Positions 34,790 to 42,814 of a stretch of 64,000 nucleotides of DNA are shown here, in pieces. Source of the DNA: Gammaproteobacteria bacterium (GTDB taxonomy: Bacteria > Pseudomonadota > Gammaproteobacteria > Burkholderiales > Nitrosomonadaceae). Position 1 is the first letter of the stretch, and each line of letters begins with the position of its first letter. Under the pieces are notes generated by a model that worked only from the letters and a program-made list of their open reading frames with translations, had not been told where the DNA came from and did not search any database. The translations under genes and the position numbers were made by a program. The stretch is from positions 1,488,001 to 1,552,000 of the forward strand of contig CP054180.1 of assembly GCA_015709635.1 (NCBI GenBank), given 5' to 3'.

Positions 34790-35311
34790 CTATTTGCCGT
34801 CTTGTTTGGCCGGCTGCTTTAAAATTGCAAGAACTCTTTCAACTTCGCGCTCGATTCGGCTTGCCGGAACTTCTCTTTTTTCCAGCTCCATTCTGATCCG
34901 GTAGGCCATTTCCAAAGCAAGCAAATCCATCGTGTTTTTGTCGCCTTTTTGCGATGCCGCCTGGTATTCGATCTGGAACCGGTTGATGGCTACCATCATG
35001 GCATCGTTATTGAGATTCAGGCTGGATAGCGTGGATTCCAATTCGTATTTCAGATTGCCGGATATTACCGGTTGTGCTGCCTGAGACGCGTTTTCCGGCT
35101 GGTATGGTACGTATTTCGGGATCAAAACCGAGACCATGAATAGCGTGATACCCAACCCTACAGTGGCTGCCATAAACTGCCAGAGCTTATATTCCCTTCC
35201 GCGTAGTTTGATGGTGTTGATTCGTTTAACGCCAAACCAAGCTTGGGCACCAATTCCTATCAGAAACAAAATGGCGCCAAGCGACATAATAACAGGTACT
35301 ATCGGATGCAC
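34790..35311 (-). CDS. Membrane protein, hypothetical
   Basis: 173 residues from GTG 35311 with AGGAG upstream. Two membrane helices (about residues 5-25 and 45-62) and a C-terminal soluble helical part ending with a charged ERVLAILKQPAKQDGK. The spacing and ribosome binding site support a real gene; family unknown. Confidence 0.7.
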   Translation of the reverse strand: MHPIVPVIMSLGAILFLIGIGAQAWFGVKRINTIKLRGREYKLWQFMAATVGLGITLFMVSVLIPKYVPYQPENASQAAQPVISGNLKYELESTLSSLNLNNDAMMVAINRFQIEYQAASQKGDKNTMDLLALEMAYRIRMELEKREVPASRIEREVERVLAILKQPAKQDGK

Positions 35312-35587
35312 AGTTATACTCCTATGTTCTTATCTTAATGTTCAGATACGGTTCGCAAAAAAACTAAATTATGTTGTCATCCCGGTTACTGATTGCTACT
35401 GCAGGTGAATCAGCCGACCGGATTTTTTGTTTTATTCTAGCGCATTATGATACTGAGTTATTAATTGTTTGGTAAGCCTGATGGTTTTATTCAAGCTTGG
35501 ATTTGTGTTGCTGGCGATAAAGCTTCACAGATGTGCCGCCAGTATTTTCTTTATCATCTAGCTTATAATAAGACCGGCCATCGCTAA

Positions 35588-36127
35588 TTACCGGGGCGGT
35601 GGTGGGGGCGGATTGCCAGGAGGCGGCGATGGCGGATTAAAGCCGGAAGGCGCCGGAACAGCGCCGCTGCCGGAAACCGGGGGCGCATCGCCGGTAACTC
35701 TGCCGGACACGGGAACGCGATGCCCTTTGGCATACATGCATTGAATATAGCTCATGTCATAGCGGTGCTGATTGACGTACGCGGATGTGCTGGCGGTACC
35801 TGAACCCACTAGCCCGCCGGCTAGTAAGCCGGTACCGGCGCCGATTGCCGCGCCACCGCCGCCGGCAATCGCCGCGCCTGCCGCAGCGCCCAATCCGGCA
35901 CCAACAGCCGCGCTTTGCAAGCCGCTGGATTGCGCCGATTGCCGCGGCGTCAGGCCGCCAATTTGCTCATACGCATAGCGGCGGCAATCATAATCATCAT
36001 GGCGGAATTGTTCGAAGCTTTTGCCGGAACCCGGCAAAGTCATCACGCTGGGGCCGGATGGTAAATTAACGCAAGCCGCTAGCATGCAGGTTATTGACGG
36101 TATCAACAATTGCCTGGCTATTTTCAT
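35588..36127 (-). CDS. Glycine-zipper lipoprotein
   Basis: 179 residues. Signal with lipobox MLAACVNLPS; then YDCRRYAYEQIGGLTPRQS, a long glycine-zipper (GAGLGAAAGAAIAGGGGAAI) and a Pro-rich C-terminus ending PPPPPPR. Such proteins sit in the outer membrane or associate with it. ATG follows GGAGTAAACACC. Divergent from the phosphoribulokinase gene, with 200 bases between. Confidence 0.8.
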   Translation of the reverse strand: MKIARQLLIPSITCMLAACVNLPSGPSVMTLPGSGKSFEQFRHDDYDCRRYAYEQIGGLTPRQSAQSSGLQSAAVGAGLGAAAGAAIAGGGGAAIGAGTGLLAGGLVGSGTASTSAYVNQHRYDMSYIQCMYAKGHRVPVSGRVTGDAPPVSGSGAVPAPSGFNPPSPPPGNPPPPPPR

Positions 36128-36328
36128 GGTGTTTACTCCATATCTTGTGCTTCAGAGCCCAAAGTCAATCACAGCTGGATACTGGGAATCCGATTCATAC
36201 GGATCGCCGCTATGTCTATTTTTGCCCGGCACGGCATCCAACAATTACCCCTGTCAAAGAGTAGTAGAAAAAAGGTATCATATAGGATGCAAAATTTTAA
36301 TAGTGATATATTTTAGGAGAAAATAAGA

Positions 36329-37198
36329 ATGTCGCAAAAACACCCGGTTATCGCTGTTACCGGATCATCAGGCGCAGGTACTTCAACGGTTAAAACCAGT
36401 TTTGAACATATTTTCCGCCGCGAAAAGCTGAAAGCCACTATCGTGGAAGGCGATAGCTTTCATCGCTATGATCGCGAGTCGATGAAACAAGCCGTGGTCG
36501 AATCGGAAAAAAACGGTGGCCGCGCAATCAGTCACTTCGGTCCGGAAGCCAATGAATTTGAGAAATTGGAAGCGCTTTTCAAGGAATATGGCGAGAGCGG
36601 CAGCGGCCAAACGCGTTTATATTTGCATAACGATGAAGAAGCTAAGCCTTGGCAACAGAAAGCAGGCACATTTACGCCCTGGTCATCGATTGCTCCTGGC
36701 TCGGATTTGTTGTTTTATGAAGGCCTGCATGGCGGCGCGAAAAGCGATACAGCCGATGTCGCCAAATATGTCGATTTGCTGGTTGGTGTGGTGCCGATCG
36801 TGAATCTCGAGTGGATTCAGAAAATATACCGCGATACCAATGCGCGCGGTTACTCGACCGAAGCGGTTACGCATACTATTTTGCGCCGCATGCATGACTA
36901 TGTTCACTACATTACACCGCAATTCTCACGCACGCATGTCAATTTCCAGCGCGTACCCACAGTCGATACTTCCAATCCGTTTATCGCCCGGGAAATCCCG
37001 ACACTGGACGAAAGTCTCGTGGTGATTCGCTTCAGACACCCGGAAACAGTAGATTTTCCATTCTTGTTGAGAATGATCCATGACTCGTTCATGTCCCGTC
37101 CGAACACCATTGTTGTTCCGGGTGGAAAAATGGGCATGGCGATTGAGTTGATATTGACACCGCTGATTCTCGACATTGTCGCTAAAAGCAGAGCGTAG
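36329..37198 (+). CDS. prkB: Phosphoribulokinase
   Basis: 289 residues, the proteobacterial class I form. P-loop GSSGAGTSTVK, EGDSFHRYDRESMKQAV, FYEGLHGG, LEWIQKIYRDTNARGYS and THVNFQRVPTVDTSNPF. Converts ribulose 5-phosphate to ribulose 1,5-bisphosphate in the Calvin cycle, indicating autotrophic CO2 fixation. RuBisCO genes are not in the window. ATG 36329 after AGGAGAAAATAAG. Confidence 0.96.
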   Translation: MSQKHPVIAVTGSSGAGTSTVKTSFEHIFRREKLKATIVEGDSFHRYDRESMKQAVVESEKNGGRAISHFGPEANEFEKLEALFKEYGESGSGQTRLYLHNDEEAKPWQQKAGTFTPWSSIAPGSDLLFYEGLHGGAKSDTADVAKYVDLLVGVVPIVNLEWIQKIYRDTNARGYSTEAVTHTILRRMHDYVHYITPQFSRTHVNFQRVPTVDTSNPFIAREIPTLDESLVVIRFRHPETVDFPFLLRMIHDSFMSRPNTIVVPGGKMGMAIELILTPLILDIVAKSRA

Positions 37199-37342
37199 AA
37201 CGTAATAAGTTCCGGTTAATTCATGGATCACGATAACATGTATTGTGCACTTATCGGATTCTGAATTAATCTGCCTGCCCGAAAATGCGCGGCACGCAAT
37301 CTCTTCCCAGTATAACAAGCTGTTTCGGGTTATTTTGGTTAC

Positions 37343-39538
37343 ATGACTTCTCTACTATCCGATCTCAATCCACAGCAACTCGAAGCCATCACGCTGCCGC
37401 ACCAATCCGTATTGGTGCTGGCCGGCGCCGGTAGCGGCAAAACCCGTGTTCTGACAACGCGCATCGCGTATCTGATCCAATCAGGGCAAGTGAGTCCATA
37501 CGGCATTCTCGCCGTGACGTTTACCAACAAGGCAGCGAAAGAAATGCTGATGCGTATCACCGCGATGTTGCCGGTCAATCCGCGCGGTATGTGGGTCGGT
37601 ACGTTTCACGGTTTGTGTCATCGCATGCTGCGAACCCATTATCAAGACGCCGGCTTGCCGCAAGCGTTTCAGATTCTCGACTCCGCCGACCAGTTGGCTT
37701 TAATCAAACGCATTCTGAAAGCGTTATCGGCGGACGAGAAAAAATTTCCGCCGCGCCAAGTGCAATGGTTTATCAATAACGCTAAAGAAGCAGGGTTGCG
37801 TGCATCCTATGTCACCGCAGAAGATGCGTACTCGCGCCGCTTGCAAGAATTTTATCAGGCCTATGAGCAGCAGTGCCAGAAGGAAGGCGCGGTGGATTTT
37901 GCCGAATTGCTGCTGCGCTGCTATGAATTACTAAGCCGTAACGAAATTCTGTGCCGGCATTACCGTGAGCGTTTTCAGCATATTCTGGTGGATGAATTTC
38001 AGGACACCAATCCGCTGCAATACAAATGGCTGAAATTGCTGGCGGGTGCCGAAACGAAAAATGCAGCGGCGGTTTTTGCGGTCGGTGATGACGATCAAAG
38101 CATTTACGCTTTTCGCGGTGCCTATAGCGGCAACATGCGGGATTTCGAACGTGATTTCGGCATCACCCGGATTATCAAACTGGAACAGAATTACCGCTCG
38201 CACGGCCATATTCTGGATGCCGCCAATGCGTTGATCGAAAACAATAGCGAACGTTTGGGAAAAAACCTCTGGACAGCGGAAGGCAAGGGAGAGTTGTTGC
38301 GCGTTTACAATGCGCCGAACGATTTCGATGAAGCTGCCTTTATCGTCGAAGAAGTCAAAACCCTGCACGCGGAAGGCATCGCATTGTCGGAAATGGCACT
38401 GCTGTACCGTTCCAATGCGCAATCGCGCGTGCTGGAACATAGCCTATTCAATGCCGCGCTGCCGTACCGCGTTTATGGCGGCATGCGGTTTTTTGATCGC
38501 CAGGAAATCAAGCATGCGCTGGCCTATTTGCGCCTGATTGCCAATCCGGATGATGATAGCGCGCTGCTGCGCGTGATTAATTTTCCAGCACGCGGCATCG
38601 GTGCCCGCGGCCTGGAACAGTTGCAGGAAGACGCCAAAGTACTCGGCGGCAGTCTGTGGATTGCCGCCGTGCAAAAGTGCGGCGGTGAATCGGCAGTGCT
38701 GCAGAAATTGCCGGAAACACTAAAAGGCATTGCGGCGTTCGTGCATTTGATCCTGACCATGCAACAGCACTGTAACGCATTGCCGCTGCCGCAGATCGTT
38801 GAAACCATGCTGTCGCACAGTGGACTATTGGCGCATTACGCTAAGGAGCGTGAGGGCGAAGAAAGGCTGGAGAATCTAAACGAACTGATCAACGCCGCAA
38901 CCAGTTTTGTGCATGAAGCGGAGAATGACAGTCTGGCGGAATTTCTCGCGCATGCTTCATTGGAAGCCGGTGAACATCAGGCCGGCAGCGGCCAGGATGC
39001 GCTGCAGCTGATGACGGTGCATGCCGCCAAAGGATTGGAATTTCACAGCGTTTTTCTCAGCGGATTGGAAGAGGGATTGTTTCCGCACGAGAACAGCTTG
39101 AATGAGATCAACGGCATCGCCGAGGAACGGCGCTTGATGTACGTTGCCATGACACGGGCACGCCGCCGCTTATATCTCAGTTTTGCGCAAAGCCGCATGC
39201 TGCACGGCCAGACGCACTATAACATCGCTTCGCGTTTTCTCGATGAAATTCCGCAAAATTGCATGAAGTGGCTGCAACCGGTAGCGCGAATGCAAATGAA
39301 TAACTACTATGCCAATACCGGTAGCCAATCCACCGGTATTGCGAGAACCTCTTACAGTCAAGCGAAATCTCCGTCCGGAGAATGGCGAATCGGACAAAAT
39401 GTAGCGCATGCCAAATTCGGTACAGGTGTCATCATCAACTATGAGGGTAGCGGCAGCGATGCACGCGTGCAAGTCAATTTTGCTCACGCCGGAACGAAGT
39501 GGTTACTGCTTGAATACGCCAAACTGACCGCGATTTGA
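37343..39538 (+). CDS. uvrD: DNA helicase II (UvrD/PcrA family)
   Basis: 731 residues. Helicase motifs: Q motif LNPQQLEAI, Walker A AGAGSGKTRVLTTRIAYL, motif Ia TFTNKAAKEM, motif II VDEFQDTN, motif III GDDDQSIYAFRGA, motif IV LEQNYRSHG, motif V TVHAAKGLEFHSVFLSGLEE, motif VI RRLMYVAMTRARRRLYL. C-terminal beta barrel GQNVAHAKFGTGVIINYEG. Works in nucleotide excision and mismatch repair, matching uvrB in the same window. Confidence 0.96.
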   Translation: MTSLLSDLNPQQLEAITLPHQSVLVLAGAGSGKTRVLTTRIAYLIQSGQVSPYGILAVTFTNKAAKEMLMRITAMLPVNPRGMWVGTFHGLCHRMLRTHYQDAGLPQAFQILDSADQLALIKRILKALSADEKKFPPRQVQWFINNAKEAGLRASYVTAEDAYSRRLQEFYQAYEQQCQKEGAVDFAELLLRCYELLSRNEILCRHYRERFQHILVDEFQDTNPLQYKWLKLLAGAETKNAAAVFAVGDDDQSIYAFRGAYSGNMRDFERDFGITRIIKLEQNYRSHGHILDAANALIENNSERLGKNLWTAEGKGELLRVYNAPNDFDEAAFIVEEVKTLHAEGIALSEMALLYRSNAQSRVLEHSLFNAALPYRVYGGMRFFDRQEIKHALAYLRLIANPDDDSALLRVINFPARGIGARGLEQLQEDAKVLGGSLWIAAVQKCGGESAVLQKLPETLKGIAAFVHLILTMQQHCNALPLPQIVETMLSHSGLLAHYAKEREGEERLENLNELINAATSFVHEAENDSLAEFLAHASLEAGEHQAGSGQDALQLMTVHAAKGLEFHSVFLSGLEEGLFPHENSLNEINGIAEERRLMYVAMTRARRRLYLSFAQSRMLHGQTHYNIASRFLDEIPQNCMKWLQPVARMQMNNYYANTGSQSTGIARTSYSQAKSPSGEWRIGQNVAHAKFGTGVIINYEGSGSDARVQVNFAHAGTKWLLLEYAKLTAI

Positions 39539-39558
39539 CCATCGCCGCTGCAATTGCC

Positions 39559-40536
39559 TTATTTCTCCGGTTTGCTAGCGGCATGGTGCTGTTGCCGATG
39601 TTCCTCACTGCAAAAAAAATGATCGTTATCGGCGATGGCATCATGACGCGGAATACGTCCATGACAGTGTGCGCATTCCACCAAATCGTCCGGCTCTTTT
39701 AGCGTATTCTCGCCGGGCGATTCTTGCCGTTTGTTTTCATTTTCCCGTGCATCCGGTTCGTTACCGGTATCGCGCCAGTTGGCTTGCTGCAGATCCGGTG
39801 CGGATTGATAATTTTTGAAGCGGATCGGTTCGTCCAGGAAGATATCTTTGTAGCTGACGTAAATGGACGCGAAAATGGTGGGAATCAAAACAACAAGACC
39901 GATACCGTAAGGCATTACGCTAATAATAGTCAGAATAATGAGCACAACACCGTACAGTTGGAACGGAATAAAGTTTCTTAAGCAGGCGAAGAAACTTTTC
40001 TGCATCGCAGCCACTGGCGGCATGTTATGAAATACCACCAATAAGGGTGAAAACCAGGAAGCCATCATTAATGGAATGGAAAGCGTCAGTGCAACCAGGA
40101 ACGACGTTAAGAAACTGCTCATAACGCCCATCAGTTCGCTCTCATCGACCCGCTTGCCATACAACATCATGTCGGTCATTTGCGTGCCGCCGATCAGCAT
40201 GACCAAGCCAAGAATGAGAACTTGTCCGATCAGATAAATACCGCCGATGGTGATTAACGGCACGGCATTGGTTTTGAAGGCGGCAAACAAATGCGGTAAT
40301 TCAAGCGGTTTGCCTTGTTCCATGTCTTTACATCCCAGCATAATACCAGCCAGAAATACCGGGGAAATCAGAGTGAAAGCAAGCTGCCCCACCATCGGGA
40401 TCAACGATATCGACATTCCGATTAGCAAGAGCGTGAAACAAACAAAAAACCAAGTCAGCGGCGCTCTGCTGAATAGATAAAATCCACTTAAGATCCATTG
40501 CAATCCCTGTTTTGCGTGAACTTGATGAATTTCCAT
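39559..40536 (-). CDS. BPSS1780-type membrane protein with zinc-ribbon tail
   Basis: About 325 residues when started at ATG 40536, which has GGAG at the right distance; TTG 40551 is an alternative. Six or so membrane helices (WFFVCFTLLLIGMSISLIPM, LFAAFKTNAVPLITIGGIYL etc.) and a cytoplasmic C-terminus with CAHCHGRIPRHDAIAD and FFCSEEHRQQHH, a Cys/His pattern like small zinc ribbons of the PP0621 type. The fusion is worth noting. Lies between uvrD (convergent) and thrB. Confidence 0.75.
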   Translation of the reverse strand: MEIHQVHAKQGLQWILSGFYLFSRAPLTWFFVCFTLLLIGMSISLIPMVGQLAFTLISPVFLAGIMLGCKDMEQGKPLELPHLFAAFKTNAVPLITIGGIYLIGQVLILGLVMLIGGTQMTDMMLYGKRVDESELMGVMSSFLTSFLVALTLSIPLMMASWFSPLLVVFHNMPPVAAMQKSFFACLRNFIPFQLYGVVLIILTIISVMPYGIGLVVLIPTIFASIYVSYKDIFLDEPIRFKNYQSAPDLQQANWRDTGNEPDARENENKRQESPGENTLKEPDDLVECAHCHGRIPRHDAIADNDHFFCSEEHRQQHHAASKPEK

Positions 40537-40586
40537 TAATTTTTTCTCCAATTAATCTTGGCAAACGTTGAGTGCGGCGTTAGATG

Positions 40587-41537
40587 TCATATCCAGAGCT
40601 GCTGCAGTTTTGCAGTGTTATGGATATGATTTTTCAATATTTCCCGGAAATGCGCCGGATCTTTTGCGTGTGTCAATTCTCCCGGGCGCGGCAAGTGATA
40701 ATCGTACAAGCGCGAGACCCAGAAACGTAGTGCACCGGCGCGCAACATGGCCGGCCAGGCAGCATGTTCAACCGCAGTAAGCGGCCGGATGGCGTGATAG
40801 GCTTTGATCAGTGCCTGTGTGCATGCTTCGTCCAGGTTTTTGCTGTCGGTCATGCACCAATCGTTAACGGTAATCGCCAGGTCATACAATAAGGTATCAT
40901 TGCAAGCGAAGTAAAAATCGATGACACCGCCGATTTCATGACCGGTGAACAGAATATTGTCGCGGAACAAATCGGCATGGATAGCTCCGCTGGGTAATGT
41001 TGCTGTTTGTTGCGATTGCTGGAAATCGAGTTCGCTATCGAGCAGGGATTGTTCATCCGCAGATAAAAAAGGTTTGATTTCGGGCGCTCTGGCTTTCCAC
41101 CATGCCAGTCCGCGCGGGTTGGTCATTTTCCCGGAATACGAGCCGCCCGCTACATGCATTTGCGCCAATATTGCACCGACTGCTGTGCAATGCTCAACCG
41201 CCGGATGCATGACGGATTGTCCCGGCAAGCAAGTCACGATCGTTGCCGGTTTGCCGTTCAGCTCGCCGAGAAATTTCTGATCCAGCATGGGGACCGGTGC
41301 CGGGCAAGGAATATGGTGCCGGGATAAATGCGCCATCAGATTCAAATAATACGGCAGCTCGTCACGGGTCAGTTTTTCAAACAGCGTCAATACAAATTTA
41401 CCTTGCGTCGTGGTGACAAAATAATTGGTATTTTCGATTCCAGACAGAATACCTTGCAGCTGAATCAACTGACCAAGCGTGTAATTTTTTAACCAAGTCG
41501 TGAGCTGGTTATCGGTAACAGGTGTGAAAACGGACAT
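40587..41537 (-). CDS. thrB: Homoserine kinase (ThrB type II, APH fold)
   Basis: 316 residues. Motifs: GIENTNYFVTTTQGKFVLTL, aminoglycoside-phosphotransferase-like HADLFRDNILF (catalytic Asp) and GVIDFYFACNDTLLYDLAI. Phosphorylates homoserine in threonine biosynthesis. Full length. Confidence 0.93.
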   Translation of the reverse strand: MSVFTPVTDNQLTTWLKNYTLGQLIQLQGILSGIENTNYFVTTTQGKFVLTLFEKLTRDELPYYLNLMAHLSRHHIPCPAPVPMLDQKFLGELNGKPATIVTCLPGQSVMHPAVEHCTAVGAILAQMHVAGGSYSGKMTNPRGLAWWKARAPEIKPFLSADEQSLLDSELDFQQSQQTATLPSGAIHADLFRDNILFTGHEIGGVIDFYFACNDTLLYDLAITVNDWCMTDSKNLDEACTQALIKAYHAIRPLTAVEHAAWPAMLRAGALRFWVSRLYDYHLPRPGELTHAKDPAHFREILKNHIHNTAKLQQLWI

Positions 41538-41615
41538 GAGCTAACGGGATAAAAAAGCGGAAATGAAAGAGCGGTATGGTTTCATCGAGTTACAGTCTTG
41601 CGCTTTTTATCAACA

Positions 41616-42023
41616 TCAAAATCTCATGAATTGCCACATGGGCGGACTGACATCAATACCGGCATCACCCGGATGCGTGTGAGTACCCCCCCGGCTGATA
41701 TTTTTTTTCAGATAATACGGCGGACCGATACGTGGAATCACTTTGATCATTATCAGTTCGCCATTGATGCGATGCTCTTCGATGGTGTCTTCGCCGCGTT
41801 TGATAATGGTCACCTGCGTTTCCAGTTCGGGATCCGATTGAATATCCGGCGGTAATGGCGGAGGATCGGCCAATTCCTTGGGTAATTCAGGAGCTTCGGG
41901 TAACGGTATCAAATTATCCGGATGCGCAGGCTTTTTCGCCTGTTTCGGTTGCTCCGATTGTGCCATGGCCGGCAATGCGCAACTCAGCAATAGGATAAAA
42001 ATAAGCGGGTATAAGTACATCAT
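41616..42023 (-). CDS. DUF2782-family protein
   Basis: 135 residues. Signal peptide ending PAMAQSE; then Pro-rich linker (PLPEAPELPKELADPPPLPP) and the DUF2782 core VTIIKRGEDTIEEHRINGEL, then IPRIGPPYYLKK. Periplasmic; function unknown but the gene commonly adjoins thrB and polA in beta/gammaproteobacteria, as here. Confidence 0.85.
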   Translation of the reverse strand: MMYLYPLIFILLLSCALPAMAQSEQPKQAKKPAHPDNLIPLPEAPELPKELADPPPLPPDIQSDPELETQVTIIKRGEDTIEEHRINGELIMIKVIPRIGPPYYLKKNISRGGTHTHPGDAGIDVSPPMWQFMRF

Positions 42024-42079
42024 AGTGGTCCCGGAGGGTCAGGATAATGAGGTATTCTACCTAAAATCATTGCCGACGG

Positions 42080-42799
42080 TTAAAGATTGAGTTGAATTTC
42101 TCTTTCCGCCGCTGTCGGTTCAAATCCGCTGCTTTCATAATATTTAAAAATTGCATTAACTATTTTATCCGGTTCATCAATGAGTTGGATTAAATGCATG
42201 TCATCCGCCGAAATGAAACCTTCGGCGATCAAGGTATTCTGAAACCAATCCAGCAAACCGCGCCAGAATGCCGAATAAACCAGAATGATCGGCATCTTGC
42301 GGGTTTTTCCGGTTTGTACCAGTGTCAGCGCTTCCATCAATTCATCCAAAGTGCCGAAGCCGCCGGGAAGCACGACGTATGCCGTGGTGAACTTAACAAA
42401 CATGTATTTGCGCGCGAAAAAGTGCCGGAAGGTTTGGCTGACGTCCTGATACGCATTGCGATGCTGTTCGTGCGGCAATTGAATATTCAAGCCGATGCTG
42501 GGCGATTTGCCGTAATAGGCGCCTTTATTGGCAGCTTCCATGATACCCGGGCCGCCGCCGGATATAACCGCGAAACCGGCATCGGATAGCTGCTTGGCAA
42601 TTTGCTCGGCCAGTTTGTAGTGGGGGCTATCGGGATCGGTGCGCGCGCTGCCGAAAATACTGACGGCCGGTTGAATCGCATCAAGCCGTTCCGTTCCTTC
42701 AACAAACTCTGCCATAATTCCAAACAAGCGCCATGATTCTTTTGCTGACCAGGGTTTTTCCATGGATGAATGACTGGCCGAGTTATCTTGAAGGTTCAT
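42080..42799 (-). CDS. LOG family protein (TIGR00730)
   Basis: 239 residues. Rossmann-type nucleotide-binding protein with SIFGSARTDPDSPHYKLAEQ, VISGGGPGIMEAANKGAY, and the LOG motif PGGFGTLDELMEALTLVQTG. Family members are phosphoribohydrolases acting on nucleoside monophosphates (cytokinin activating enzyme in plants). Divergent from polA, 15 bases apart, so the promoters overlap. Confidence 0.93.
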   Translation of the reverse strand: MNLQDNSASHSSMEKPWSAKESWRLFGIMAEFVEGTERLDAIQPAVSIFGSARTDPDSPHYKLAEQIAKQLSDAGFAVISGGGPGIMEAANKGAYYGKSPSIGLNIQLPHEQHRNAYQDVSQTFRHFFARKYMFVKFTTAYVVLPGGFGTLDELMEALTLVQTGKTRKMPIILVYSAFWRGLLDWFQNTLIAEGFISADDMHLIQLIDEPDKIVNAIFKYYESSGFEPTAAEREIQLNL

Positions 42800-42814
42800 A
42801 GGAATATTGTATAA

